From: Hetaerina americana
Taxonomy: Eukaryota > Arthropoda > Insecta > Odonata > Calopterygidae
DNA length: 64,000 bases
Direction of reading: 5' to 3'
NCBI GenBank assembly: GCA_022747635.1
Contig: JAKTNV010000001.1
Coordinates: forward strand, 30,359,990-30,423,989
Below, one piece after another: positions 49,791 through 62,149 of the stretch. A program made the position numbers and the translations under genes. Below the pieces are notes generated by a model. That model searched no databases and was not told the DNA's origin. It was given only the letters and a program-made list of their open reading frames with translations. Numbering within the stretch: position 1 is the stretch's first letter; each line of letters starts with the position of its first letter.

Positions 49791-50714
49791 AGGTCTGTAG
49801 GAAAAAATGAGCCTAGCCTTTCTATGCGCGAACTGCTTGACGGATCACAATAGGTGATGTGTCACCTTATAACGGCGTCTCTGAGAAGCAAAACACCGCC
49901 TTGCTCGTGTTCTTTCTTGAAATTGTCTCTGCACGGCAGCGATTCTTGTCTGAGTTTGCAGATGCTAACTCTACAAATTCTTGTGTCGGTGAGAATGAAG
50001 GTGTTCCTTGTGTGCATTGAATTTTGTTTTAACCTCGGGAAAAGTGCAACTAAAACTTATGCAATCCTTCAAGAGGCATTCGGCAATGAGTCGGACACAG
50101 TGTTGGGGGAAGGGGGGATGGAAGGAGTCATCTTCCCCACGATCCAGAAAAGCTCGGATCGCGCGATCGAACGTGAAGGTGATGTTCATCATTTTCTTCA
50201 ATTGGGAAGGGATTATTCATTATGATCATGTCCCCAAATGACAAACACTGAATGGGCAGCACTATATAGATGTTATGAGAAGGTTAAGACACTATGCTGC
50301 GGAAGAAACTACAAATGTGGAAAAACAAGTATCGGCACTTTCATCATGACAACGCACCGGCGCACACATTGATTGTTACCGAGATTTTGGCCAAATACAG
50401 CACATCGTTGATCCCCGAGCCACCCTACTCTCAGGATATTGCTCCAGCGGACTTTTTTCAATTTTCTAAGTTGAAATCCACCTCGAAAAGATGCTGATTG
50501 GAAACTATTAAAGATTTCCAATAAAATTGCACCGCAGGCTTAAAGGCTATCCCGAAAGAAGCGTTCCAGGCGGAATTCGAAAGCTGGAAAAAACATTGTG
50601 AGCGTTTTATTGGCAGCCAAGGGCTATATTTTGAAGGCGATAAGCATAATTACAGGGTATCTAATAAAATCAAGTATTTTTTCAAGCAGTCTCATCTCTT
50701 TTTTGAACAGACCT
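49791..50714 (+). mobile_element. mariner element, internally deleted, with terminal inverted repeats
   Basis: The left end AGGTCTGTAGGAAAAAATGAG and the reverse complement of the right end (AGGTCTGTTCAAAAAAG...ATGAG) form diverged terminal inverted repeats. Between them lie transposase pieces in order: IEFCFNLGKSATKTYAILQE AFGNE (N-terminal helix-turn-helix, 50,015-50,085) and MSRTQCW. A deletion follows, passing to NVKVMFIIFFNWEGIIHYDH and VPK (50,170-50,235). Next come FHHDNAPAHT (about 50,340, catalytic Asp region), EPPYSQDIAPADFFQF (50,418) and C-terminal FESWKKHCERFIG (frame-shifted). At 924 bases it is shorter than a full mariner (about 1.3 kb). Frameshifts make it non-autonomous. Confidence 0.85.
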
Positions 50715-51988
50715 ACTGCTACTGCTAATGCTACTGCTGATTCGGCTATTTTTGATACGATAGTAATCCATGAGTACTTTCTCTGCTAACATCTTTACAA
50801 CTCTTTACATCTCTGAGGATCCTACAACTCACGAGAATATTCAGTCAAAGCTGGCAGAATTTTATCAGAGAAACTTTCAAAAGCCGCCCCCGCAGCCACC
50901 TAGAAAATTGAAATTTGTAAAATAATTGTATCAAGTCTAACTAAATATTAGGTCATAGTTTTTCCTGCGACCGTATTGAATGTGCAGGAAATGGGTATTT
51001 GATACCTCTTATTTTCAGCTGATTAGACCATAAATTAGGACCATGTGCCTGTGATCGTGTGCTATTGGAAAATTTGTGACTCGCGGCTTACTTTTCATTG
51101 CATTGAACACCTTCAGTCGCGAATTAAATACCGCTGACATTTTGGCTGTGTACATTTTTTATCGTCACACGGATATTCGTGGCAAGTTTTGCCTCTGCTA
51201 ACCCCAGACCCAACACAATTTAATCAAGACAGACTCTTGGACGAATGCCACCTTTGTTAATCCTCACACCTCCGCATGTGAATAGATATTAACAGCTAAT
51301 TTGGTTGATAGGTGAGGGTAAAGTTTATGACCACGAATAAGGACCTATGGTGCATGAAAAGCTTTATCTTCACCCTCTCATACTCGTGTCACAAATGCCA
51401 CCCCCTGCTCATTTTAGCTATGCCAAGCATGCCGCAGCATCAAACGGTAATCAGCAGAGACAGCGTTGTAATGAGCGCAGCCCCTCGACCCCGTGACACA
51501 ACTTCCGCTTCCCACTCGTCCATGATGAGCTGCGAAGTTGACGTCGCGACTCGTGCTGGTATTTTTATGCTCGGTTGACACACATAATGCTCCTCTATTA
51601 TCAAACGGGCGCCGTTCGCCCCTCTCCTACACCCCGTGCCCTCAGCAGTGAAAGGAACGGATTTATGTTTGATTTTCCTGATGATGCAATTGAAGGAAGT
51701 GGGTGTATGCTTGAATGGCGTTAACCGTTAAGTTAAAACTAACCAGCTGTCACGGGTTCGACGTAACGATCCCTGTACTACCCAGACTAAATTTACGAAA
51801 AATATAAATCGGGAGAATGGGAGGGATCAGGAGGTTCCGAGCCGTCGTTCATGAACTCATGCGGCGCCGAGGTGATTGAGAGATATTGCATTTTAAATTG
51901 GTTGCGAAAATTAAACAGGAATACTAACATTGGCGATTTAATTAATCATCTGGATATTCGAGTTTTTTTCATCGCTCATTCATTTTAT
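50715..51988. other. intergenic sequence, nothing recognised
   Basis: It begins with a short (CTGCTA)-like run at 50,712-50,745. Bases 51,430-51,700 are CpG-rich with an 88-codon frame (51,312-51,578) of no recognised family. No gene is supported. Confidence 0.45.
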
Positions 51989-52200
51989 GGGCAGCGTACC
52001 CAGTGGTCAGAGCGTTCTGAGATGAAGGCACGGGCTCATATCCGGGTGGCATTTCAGGATTTACCTCGGAGGAGAGATTGCGTCTCAGGAGAGGAACTAA
52101 CCCCCGCCTACCGCTTACGTGTGAATATCACACGCCGGAGGGTAAGTACGAGGTGTGAATCTACCCTCGCCTTAGGGGTTGATTGCTGCGGTTGTTGTTG
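51989..52200 (+). mobile_element. possible tRNA-derived SINE (SINE-4), single copy in window
   Basis: GCGTACCCAGTGGTCAGAGC looks like a tRNA 5' part with an A box. GGGCTCATATCCGGGT, about 30 bases later, looks like a degraded B box. The following unit is GC-rich and ends near GGGGTTGATTGC, which resembles the SINE-1 tail. With only one copy here the call rests on the tRNA-like layout alone. A 161-codon frame covers it but has no recognised domain. Confidence 0.35.
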
Positions 52201-52775
52201 GAATGCAAGAAATTTCCAAGATACGCAAATATTTTTTTTCTCGCTCTACAATATCATGATGGAAGCAAACTACAGCGAGTACAAAGTAAATCGACTGAAT
52301 AATGCATGTAGTTATGCTATAAATAAATCAATATGATCTTGGTTATGAAAAGAAGTGCGCTTCTCACTGTAAAATATGACACAAAATAACCCTATCCAAG
52401 TATTTCCGAAATATTATAGATAAAATATGAAGTTTGAGAAGGTAATGAATTCACCCTAAAGCGAATAAAAGTTTTTGCTAATTGTGAAAGTCTGTCACAT
52501 TTCCCTTTGAAACACGAGACACTCCATGCAGCCCCTCCGAAGTATTTTTACGTACCGTGATTAAGCAATAACGATCTACCAGTAATTAGAGAATTATTCT
52601 CTAGGGAGGTATTGGGAAACAAACAATTTGTAAGTTTTTGCAGTGTGATGCAGATCATCTTTGTGTTCCTCCACGTGGATCCATATTCATATAAATATAT
52701 GCTAGTTATAAACTGAAAGGTACAAATATACTAATTTTTTAATTAAATATATATATATATAAATATATAAATATA

Positions 52776-53069
52776 GGACGTACACAGGAGAGGTGGGGAA
52801 GACGGAATCAGGCAGATCACAAGTGCAAAAATATTTCCTAGACCGGGACTTGAACTCCGGATCTTTCCACTAACCAGGCGGATGCTATGACCCCTTGAGC
52901 TATCCGCGAAGACACCACAAACAATCACACGACACAAAAATCCACCTCCCGTCTCAACGCATGCCCGGAGGCGACTGAACTGAAGTACTGCTGGTGGACC
53001 CCTCTACCGAGCCACCGCTCCGTTGAGGCTACAGCGAACCAGTCACGATACTTTTTGTACGGATCCTGT
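52776..53069 (-). mobile_element. SINE-3, tRNA-derived, between microsatellites
   Basis: On the minus strand the tRNA-like part reads CGCGGATAGCTCAAGGGGTC, CATCCGCCTGGTTAGTGG and GGAGTTCAAGTCCCGGTC, with good A and B boxes. An upstream unit contains GGAGCGGTGGCTCGGTAGAG, possibly a second tRNA-like head. The window-strand left end meets a (TA)n run and the right end a (CA)n(TA)n run. The 27 bases at its right end recur at 53,219-53,245. Confidence 0.8.
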
Positions 53070-53147
<78 letters not shown>

Positions 53148-53268
53148 CTCTGTAGAGGAATGTATTTTGAAGATTATTAAGTAATTATAATGATAACTAC
53201 AATAAGTTTTGATTTTTTGAACCAGTCCCGATACTTATTGTGCGGATATATATATATATATATATATA
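53070..53268. repeat. (CA)n(TA)n microsatellites and duplicated SINE-3 end
   Basis: (CA)n lies at 53,071-53,099 and (TA)n at 53,101-53,146. After about 70 unique bases, GAACCAGTCCCGATACTTAT and TGTGCGGAT (53,219-53,245) repeat the SINE-3 end found at 53,036-53,064 and run into a second (TA)n tract. Confidence 0.9.
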
Positions 53269-56200
53269 AAAGTTGCCGTGTAATACCATCAAAAGGAGGA
53301 AGGAAAACAATTGTTTAAAGCTGCCAGTGAATGTGTGTTGTTGATTAATGTGTGTGTTGATGAATGTTGATTGATGCGTAATGCGCTGAAATAATTTGTT
53401 TTTATCATTCCTATGACACTTCTTTCCCAGGATTTTTTTTATATTAAACGCATAATGTTTGAATGAGTTTTTCTGTTATATTTGAACCCTCATCGATTTC
53501 TATAAGGCTAGTGAAAATGGTTTCTATGTAGCCTTAGTGGTTTCCTCTCCGACTCTTGAATACCCATGTTCATTATTTTTTCGTGAATATTTTGCATCGT
53601 CTCCTACATGCCGGTTAAGTTATCTATTAGTAAGCCGGTAAGTCAGTCATTTCCAACGCAGAAAGATGGTAAAATTGGTTTCCTTTTCATGGAGGATTAT
53701 CAACCAACACCATGTTTCTTACCGTGACAATGCGGTTTAATTTGTTATGCCGTACGTTAATGTGTCTGCCAATAAACGACTGCACCGAGAAACGTGTATC
53801 TCTTCCATTACGTCAACACGAACAACTTTGGTGAAACTTTTGATTCGTCTTTGGCTTCCGGTATACATAGTTAAGATGCTGATTTTTTTTAATCTCAAAG
53901 GGCAATGCATTTCCTTAGCAAGAGATCAAGTTTTTAAAAATTAGAATTTATTTAAATATATTTTTCCACATAAGGAGAAAAATAAGCATCTGTTTTTCTT
54001 TTCTTGAATTTGAAATACATTTTTCATAAAATTTGTTCAACTTCATTTAGAAATCCTCAAAATGATATATTATTTAAGTCTTTTCCGTTATAAATGATAA
54101 GCAAAGAACTTGCTGTTTGAGGAGAACGTAGTGATACGTCTCCCAATAGTCATGTGATGTTTTAACTTTTGAATGTATTTTCACCGGAGGTACATTTTTT
54201 GGGCAGACGATAATAAATAATGAAATAAATCTGAAACTCAGAAACTTTTGGGTACAAAGTTACCCTTTCTAATTTTACAGGAGAGAGCTAATAATCAATC
54301 AGTTTTCTCAACAAAGAGAACAAACGATTTCATTTGAACCTAAGCAACTGTATCGATAACTTTATTTTTTACTGCCTTTTTATTTTTTATTACGATGTTT
54401 CATCTTCAGGTAATTTTATATCAACTGCAATAGTCCCTTGAACTTGAACACCAGATAGAATGATGTGAGCGAAAGTAGTTAATGTGCTCATTATAATTCA
54501 ACCTTTAGATGTGTGTCTCGCGATATCACAATCTACACCCAAGCTTCGCGTTTCTCTCCATTTGGCGTTTGTATTCTGTAGATTTTTGATCTAAATTGAA
54601 AGAAAATTGCGGAATATAGAAAAAAAATCCAAGTTTATGAGATCGCGGCTAGATTGTTGTACTCGCACCGGACATTTAAGTTTTTTCTTGCTGTTCCAAT
54701 AAATATCGTTGCTTCAATTTTCGATGATGGGAGTAAGAAGCGGTCTCTTCGCACAAAGGAGCTCTCAGTGGTGACCGAATTGGAAAGTGACGCTAATGGA
54801 ATGGAGGTGTAATTTGTTGTTCACTTCCCGCGCGTTCAATTTGTTGAAAGAAATCGATTAGCGAGCAGGGTGCCGGGGCGTGAGAGCATCTCCGAGCGAT
54901 CTCAGCGGAGAACACGCGGGGTATGTTCTTAGGCTGGTTGCATGCTCTGGAGCGATATCGTAAATGATTATGGCTGTTTAGAAAAAAATACAACTCTGCC
55001 ATGAAGAAGACACGATCACATCACGTATGTAGAAGGAAAAATTGAATTCATCCGGATTGAATTTCTCCCATGGGAGAGAGTTGAAAAAATTAATGTCAAT
55101 AATTCAATAATCCATGAATGGTATGTTTACGCGCACTCAGGAGAAATACTACTGATAGACAAGGTGATATTCGACTACAATTCTGCGTGAAAAGGCGTTT
55201 TAGGAATCTGCAAGATTCAAGCATTTTGAAAACTTGGGCGCATTTTGGAAGAATACTGCTAAAAGAAAAGATGGCACTTCGCTCTTTTATCGCAAAAAAG
55301 ATGATTTCTTGTGTAAGTACGTTTCCGGTGCTCGTGAGCGTTTCTTGGTGGATTAGGAATTCATGTGTGACTGTGGGAACAGCTGAGCAAGTTTTGGGAG
55401 TAGTAAAATTCGCAGAATGGGCAACTTTCGAGCTTTGCCATGAAAAAATGAGTTTATTCAGATAATTCATCCCGCTTTTGTGTCTTCGTCTTTGTTTCAC
55501 TTAGCCCCAAAACGGTTTCCGTAACAGCGTTAAGGATTCTGGTCATTTATGCTTCTGCTTCATATGGACGGTTTGCATAAAATAAGTGAGAGGAGCCAAC
55601 TGATTGAGGGGCGGTGAGGCCTTGTCGGTAGCCACTAAGAGTTAGTAGTAACAGCGTCGTCAATACACAAAACCTCTCTGGAGCAGATTTATTCAGACCA
55701 CAGTTTAGCTGTAATGGACTTAAATTTACAATTTAAAAGGGTTGGAAGGGGTAGAAATGAACAAAAGAGAAATGGAAAAGCTTGGAGGGGGATAAAAAGG
55801 AAGGAATGCCAAGAAAAACTTAATGAAAATTAAGAATCGATATAGGGAATGGAAACTGTCGGTGGTCAATGTTAAAAGTAGGACAGCAAGAGCTGCAGAA
55901 CAAACAATAGGAACGGCAAATGTGAAACGAATTAAGAGGTCATGGATCACAGCAGAGAGGGTGGAAGAGAGAAGGAAGGGGAATATTATCAACACGAAAT
56001 TGATTATTACAACGTATAGAGTACTGAATAATAATATTTTTATGTAGTAACAATATTTAGTTTCATGATAATGATAATATTTAGTCAATAAACCAACAAA
56101 GTCAAGGAAATTTGGTGGAGGGAACAGCGGGAAGAAATGGAGGCAGGCAGAAACAGGGAAAAGTAGGAACACAAAATAAGAAGGTGAGAAAATTGCCATG

Positions 56201-56440
56201 ATGCAGCCAAGGAAAAACTACAGACAACATATGAGATAAGATTATAAAGTTATTATTGAACCTAGAGGGAATTGTTCAGTCAGTGTTCAATCAGATTTTC
56301 GGGCGATCAATCCAAGCCAGGCAGCCGAAGGGTCACAACCATTGCTAAGCGCATTAGAAACTCGGTTTGATTGGTATTTTATCAGCATAAATAAAAACAA
56401 AAAAATGTTGAGGTTTTCGAGAGGGAGGCTAAGTTAAATG
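53269..56440. other. intergenic sequence, nothing recognised
   Basis: Overlapping frames of 134 codons (minus, 55,096-55,500) and 115 codons (plus, 55,118-55,465) and a 157-codon minus frame (55,726-56,199) were inspected. None shows a known domain or believable splice context. The last is low-complexity hydrophobic, the antisense of a purine-rich stretch. Confidence 0.4.
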
Positions 56441-56465
56441 TCAAACTATAAAGTTAGAGTTAGAG

Positions 56466-56526
56466 GGATAAAGATAAAGTTAACAAAGAGGATAGATAAA
56501 GATAGATAAAGATAAGATAAAGAGGA
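56466..56526. repeat. GATAAA-type tandem repeat
   Basis: This is an irregular array of GATAAA/GATAGATAAA units on the + strand, immediately upstream of a LINE-alpha fragment. Confidence 0.8.
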
Positions 56527-56539
56527 CAAAACCAGAGAA

Positions 56540-57130
56540 GCTGGAAGATCATTGGACCAAAATGGTCAAAGTAGTAGAAGTTAGAAAAAAAATAGCGTAA
56601 GGCAAAGAAGCTTTCATAAGGAAGAGAGAATTGATGACAGGAAGGTTGAGTTATTATATAAAGAATAGATTAGTGAAAACTCATGTACTCGTATAGAGCG
56701 CGGTTATATACGGCGCGGTAACTTGGTCGTTGAGCCATGAGAATAGGCGTCAATTAGAAGGTATTGAGACATGGGTTTGAAAGAGGATGGTAAAAGTAAA
56801 ATGGAAGGGAAAGGAAATAAAAAAAAGTTCCAGACATGTTTTGGGAGGAGAGAGAAATTCACTGGAGGCAGGGAACGTGGATTCATAGCATTTTCATTGG
56901 GGATGGGACGTCGAAGTCTGTAATAGCGGGGAGGCAAGGTTAGGCAAGCGTTGAAGCAGTAGGAAAAGGATAGGCACGTTAGAAGAAATGAAGGGAGGAA
57001 GAAAGTATGTAGAATTGAACAAGTATTTATTCTAGTGTAGCGTGCATGCTTGTTTGTTTCTAGGGGGGCTCAGAAATGTAAGCGGTATGTGTCCATCCGA
57101 AGTTACGGGATAGCATGATATTGACGGCTT
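56540..57130 (+). mobile_element. LINE-alpha copy C, 3' end, degraded
   Basis: This copy matches the 3' third of copy B: TTGGACCAAAATGGTCAAAG (56,554), AAAGAAGCTTTCATAAGGA, TTGATGACAGGAAGGTTGAG, then GAGCGCGGTTATATACGGCG (56,697) and TGGTCGTTGAG. It continues into the 3' end ATGAAGGGAGGAAGAAAGTA and GTGTCCATCCGAAGTTACGG. Frames are broken throughout. It is more diverged than copies A' and B. Confidence 0.8.
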
Positions 57131-59550
57131 CAATAAAAGAGAAATTGTGAGGCAAGTGGGTAGTAAGGTAGGGAATAGGGTTTATGTACAGCATGGAGGC
57201 TTTTAGGAAGTACGTATGCAAAACTGAAGAAAGAAATAATATGGAGCAAACGATATGAAGTCCAAGCGATACATAAATACGACGAATGATTCTCATGCAC
57301 AATGCAGTAGTTTATTTGTAAGGGCCAGTCAGAAATCTACCTTTGATGGGTAGACTGCCTGTACGATAATGAGGCGTAAATATCTGTATCGTTTTATTTT
57401 ATTAATAAGTAGCCAGAGTAATTTTTGTGCGCATGTAATTTCTTGAGTGATGAATTTAATGCCCCATTACATCTGCAATGGCCATGACCACCTCAGCTTT
57501 GATTCAATAATTAAAAGTTTATTACGGGTTTACAGGGAAACTTTCTATCAAAAAGTAGATTTCTCCCACTAAACCCAAATGTTCAAATTTGTACTTAATA
57601 TTCAAAATAGGCCGATTTCGCCCAGCCAGCTTCACTCGATCGGCCTTGGGATCGATAAGCCCGCCAGGGAGAGAGGAGTAGTGCCTACATGCGAATACTA
57701 TATGTCTGTGCGGTGGTGACAGCGACTTCCACTTCCATTCCATTTCATTCCACTTCACGTCCATTCTCCCCTGGTATTCCCAACTGCAATCAAAACGTGA
57801 TTAGCTGGTCTGCCAAATCCACTTGCTCACATTTCTCTTAAACTTCATTTTATCCACGGGAACGACGGGATGGCGTGTTTCTAATTATCATTGGAATGAC
57901 AGCACTCGGTACTTTATACAAAGAAGGAACGTGCGATGAAGGAAGGAAGAAGTAAGAGAGGAGTACTAACCGGTCTCTTCCGCTACCTGGAAGCCTCTCG
58001 TAAGTGTACAAATCATTTATTATCCATTTTCTGCCCCGTTTATGTACTCTTCCTATGAAACTGTTTGAATCCGATAGGTAAAGAGGGGGAACATGATCGC
58101 TGTATGATGGCGTGGGACTTGCAACAATGACGACTGTTATTGTGTTTTCCTCACTTGATCGCGGAATAGTTATTAACTATCTATTACCTTCCCGGACACT
58201 TATCTAGTTGAACACATAGGTCAAGACTGTAAGGAGTTGTCATTGTACTAAGTAATTGAAGTAATCACGACGTGCAGTCTCTTAAATTATCGGACATTAA
58301 CCTGGTATACCTATTGATTTAAACCTCCTCTTGATTCAATTACCCCTGGAGGATTGTTGCTAGGGAAAAACAAACAGACCAAAATGGGGGAAATCTATGT
58401 TTTTTAGTTATATAGAGGGTGTTTCCTTCGAAGGAATTCTCAGTTAATGCGGTTGAGTCTTTTGAAATTGAGTTATAATGGCTTAGTCACCATGGCGCAT
58501 TCCCCGATGTGATTCAGTCTCCTCCAGGAAAACCTCTTCTGCTCGTTGTCGTGATTTTAAAGTGCATTGATTGTTGGGGGTATTTATGACGACAAAAAGT
58601 TCTCACTTATTGTAGCTGAAGACTCATCGTACTGCTTTCGCAAAAAAATTACGACGTTTTAGTAGGAATTTAGGAGGAGGTTTGACGAGGAATTCTCTCC
58701 ACTGGGGTCCCATCCCTTGTTGTAGTAGCTTCCCATTCCGTTTTCTTTCTCGGCGAACCCTGTCAGCTCATCACGACATCTCACCTCAGTAACTGTTGAT
58801 AATCCATATGACGAGACCTATTCTTGATCAGGCTTTTTTACTTACTCCGTACTTTTATCTTTCTTTCATTCCACAACGCAAAGGAACATTCCAAGTTCCC
58901 GTTGTTTCTTGAGAAGCAGCAAGACGTGTTTCTTTACAATAGCGAAATTTCATGTGTTGAATATAAACATGCATAAGGCTTGAATATTTTGGGAAGGAAG
59001 CGAGGGCTGGTGGTGGAAAGGTGGTTGGAGGGGAAGGGGTTCCAGTTTGAGACTTCCTTACCCGACCACTTTGAATTCAGTTCTCGTAACCTCCGGCTCT
59101 ACAGAAACATTATGCAAGTTTGTCATGTCACACATGAATGCGCTACAATGCACGGAAACTGGTCATGCTGTTTACCAGTGAAATTATGAAAAATTGCATT
59201 ACACCTTTTCATTAAGGTTACGCCGTAGGTGCCTATACCAGATATTTAGTTGGTAACTATTAGAAGAATTTGCTTCTGGTGCTACTCGTATTATAACGTA
59301 TGTACTCATCATACCCTTCTTACCGCTGCTATTGGTTGTGAACTAGCATTATACAGGCAACCTGTAGGTTGCAAAATTCCTCGGATTGACCATATTTCCC
59401 TCTTTATATTCATACACAATTTTTACTCTCGTCTTCTGAAATATTTTGTTTCTTTTTTGGTTACATGTTCATACATTTACGAGTGATAATCATCTATCAC
59501 CCATCCCCAAGAGGCCTCTTCATTCGGTTCTTTTTTCTTTACTATCATCG
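57131..59550. other. intergenic sequence, nothing recognised
   Basis: A short run of TTCCA/TTCCATTTCATT units lies near 57,725-57,765. A frame at 58,980-59,189 looks like part of an unidentified interspersed repeat, with a possible B box GTTTGAGAC near 59,046. No gene is supported. Confidence 0.4.
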
Positions 59551-59820
59551 ATGCGTGGGTCGTGGAAGTCCAGGGTTAGCGTGTTGGACGACTGACCGGA
59601 GGGCTCGGGTTCGATTCTTGGGCAAGTCTCTCTGGGCATCTTCTACTTCACCCAAGCCATGTGATTTTTTGGGCACTAGATCTTCCTAGGAAACCATTAC
59701 CGGTACAGGGGAAGGAACTGATGTTTGAATTTCACACGCCGTCGGGCTTAGTACGTGTATTGGGTGAACTCTGCTATCACTAACCAAACCAACCTTCGAG
59801 TTGATTAATGTGTTTTTTTA
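59551..59820 (+). mobile_element. SINE-1 copy b, tRNA-derived, near full length
   Basis: The tRNA-like head is CGTGGAAGTCCAGGGTTAGC, GTGTTGGACGACTGACCGGA and GGGCTCGGGTTCGATTCTTG, with intact A- and B-box layout. The body and tail (CAAGTCTCTCTGGGCATCTT, GGGCACTAGATCTTCCTAGG, CCAACCTTCGAGTTGATTA) match copy a at 12.6 kb. It ends in a T run. Confidence 0.9.
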
Positions 59821-59930
59821 TAATCGCTACGTCGTCAGTGACAGGATGTCTGTTTTTCCATGTAAATGTAAAAGTTAAAAATCAGTGGTGGAATGCTCAC
59901 GGCCACTTTTCAATCGCCTCGCACCCTTAC

Positions 59931-60140
59931 TCAAACGACTTCATTTCTGATTATCAACTGGATTTGATAATTGATTTCTTTAAATAGCTCTAAGATCTTC
60001 TGTTGTCGCAAGCTACTCTCCTTATCTTTTTTCAAAAAGGTAAACTGGTTTCGGTTTGGATTTATTCCGTTCTCCGTTCTCTTATTAATAGCTCTTGCCA
60101 GATTAATGAAGGTTTTGTGATGTGCAATAAGCATGAAATC
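59931..60140 (-). mobile_element. possible LINE reverse-transcriptase relic
   Basis: A 67-codon minus-strand frame encodes LIAHHKTFINLARAINKRTE followed by an NQFTFLKKDKESS stretch. This has the layout of the RT block SLISHxxKxxLRxINKRxE..QFGFRKGKGT seen in LINE-alpha. The glycines of the second motif are lost. The similarity is short, so the call is tentative. Confidence 0.4.
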
Positions 60141-61215
60141 GTACGCATGCTAAGAAAATTAGGCCCCATTTTCCTTCACTAAATGGTGTATCTCAAACGG
60201 CCACTGTCAAAATGATATCTAAGGTCTGGTGAACCAGTGCCAAATTATACAACTCCTACTATCGCTGTAAAAATGACATGGGTCTGGACACATTAAAACG
60301 AGGACTTCTAAAAGGTCCTCGTCATTTGGTAGTAAAATTCATCATTGGTAGTAAAATTTATTTTAATTGATGATTTTACCAGGACGTTTTCCTGCTCCTG
60401 CTTGTGCATAGACATTAAACACAATAACACGCACGCAACTACTTGCTCATGTCTGCAACTCAATAAAATGGCCACTGCGCATCACAGGACGGAAAAATTT
60501 CATGATAGCTAAAGTATATGGTACTTCATATACACTAGTATATGGTGCTTCTTGGTAAATGGTATGGTAAAAACTCGAAATGCATTAAAGAAATTTCATT
60601 AATTTATTAATTTTGACTGACGCGCGAATTAAAAATCGATTGTGGCCGTAAATGTTATTGCAGAGGGTTAAAATTTACTCTGGTGCGAGGCATAAAAAAA
60701 TTAGAAAAATAAGTAAGATTGATTTATTTTAGGAAAGACTGAAGGGTATGTAAAACATTTTTTGCCTTGTTGCCTAAAGGTGGTTTACGTCACGGCAAGT
60801 TACGCTGACTGGGCATCATCCCTACGCGCAGTCGCACGAACCATTCAAATTTCTCGACTCACTTTGCTCCCACCGTCTAACGCAACACTCGATGTATTTG
60901 TGCATTATCATTTGTTGCGCAGGAATAGCAAACCTTTACCGGAAAACGCATTGTGTCCACAATCTCAAATGATTCCAATTTTGTGTGAGAAGTTCACGAG
61001 CTATAATAACTATTTAAAGTTTTTCGCTGAAGATCACTGTAGTAACATCAATGGGTGGATTTTTCATTGATCGCGAAAACTATTTGAAATGTAGAGAAAT
61101 ATCAATTGGAGGAAGGACAAATTCTAATGCCGATATTTTGGTTATCACTCATTCAGAGAGACATGTGAGGAAATCAAAGCACTGCCCATTGTCGACACAT
61201 TCTCTCTTTAAGTAG
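60141..61215. other. intergenic sequence with short repeats, nothing recognised as a gene
   Basis: A hairpin ACGAGGAC-TTCTAAAAG-GTCCTCGT lies at 60,298-60,322, with two copies of TTGGTAGTAAAATT directly after. The 102-codon frame at 60,762-61,070 contains no recognised domain. Confidence 0.45.
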
Positions 61216-61228
61216 AGAAAGATTAATA

Positions 61229-61533
61229 GTAGTAGTATATAGGGGAGGCGACTGACAGCTGAGGTCATTTACACCATATGGAATGGACAGGAAAGGATGA
61301 AGGGTGGAGAGAAACCCGCCGTCGGCATTAGCCTACTCTTTGCGAAATGCGCCAAGGGGTCCGCAGCTTAACGTCCCATCCGACGGACGGCGTACTCACT
61401 CAAAGTGCTCTACACAAAGCACCTCAAATAGGGATCGAGATACCTCTGAAAAATACTCAACACCGCTGGGATTTGAACCCGGGCCCTCTGAGTGGGAAGC
61501 CAGTACGTTAGCCCCCGCACCATCTCGATCCAC
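61229..61533 (-). mobile_element. SINE-2 copy f with 13-base target-site duplication
   Basis: This is a full SINE-2 in antisense orientation. It is flanked by AGAAAGATTAATA (61,216-61,228) and AGAAATATTAATA (61,534-61,546), a target-site duplication with one mismatch. The head ends ...CCCCGCACCATCTCGATCC and the B box is the complement of GGATTTGAACCCGGG. The (AGT)n-type tail is at the low-coordinate end. Confidence 0.93.
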
Positions 61534-62149
61534 AGAAATATTAATATTAGACACTTTTCCCTCTTACTGAAGTTATCTCTAGAATAAGGATGCCCCTCAC
61601 TTTCGCAAGCTGTCATAAATAGAAGAAAAATGCATCGCCATTATTCCTGTAAAAATACACTCATATGAATAAAAAATTCGACCATTTCTTCTCACCCACG
61701 CCCATTTCATATCCTGGTGATTATCGCTTTCCATTAGTTGTTGGTTCTACATCATTACCTAGTTACCATTACCATTATTTAATAATAGTTATCATTTTTC
61801 AGTCTATTATTATTGCTTGGGAAGGGAAATTAAACTTCAAGGATGCGTGCACGTAACAGTAAATGACCGAGGCGGAAGTAGGTGCGATTGGCTCACAAAT
61901 ACAATCAGTTAAACGAGGCGTTGGAGCGGTCAATGGCCCATGCTATTTCCGTTGGTGATTTCTGTCGATAGGGACATTCTCTTTCTCTCTGTAACTGAAG
62001 CATTTAAAAACGCACAAATGGACTTACTTTATGGAATCTAATGGTAAAAAGAGTGCTGAGGAAAAATATCATCGAATGGTCACGCACATTCTTCATGAAA
62101 ATTTATCCCAAGATAATGAAATTGGTTGATGTGCAATATTTTTATGAGA

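Noticed and set aside
55096..55500. Overlapping 134- and 115-codon frames on opposite strands
   Set aside because: No recognised domain, and mutual overlap on both strands is typical of chance frames.
60762..61070. 102-codon plus-strand frame
   Set aside because: No recognisable family and no splice or promoter context.
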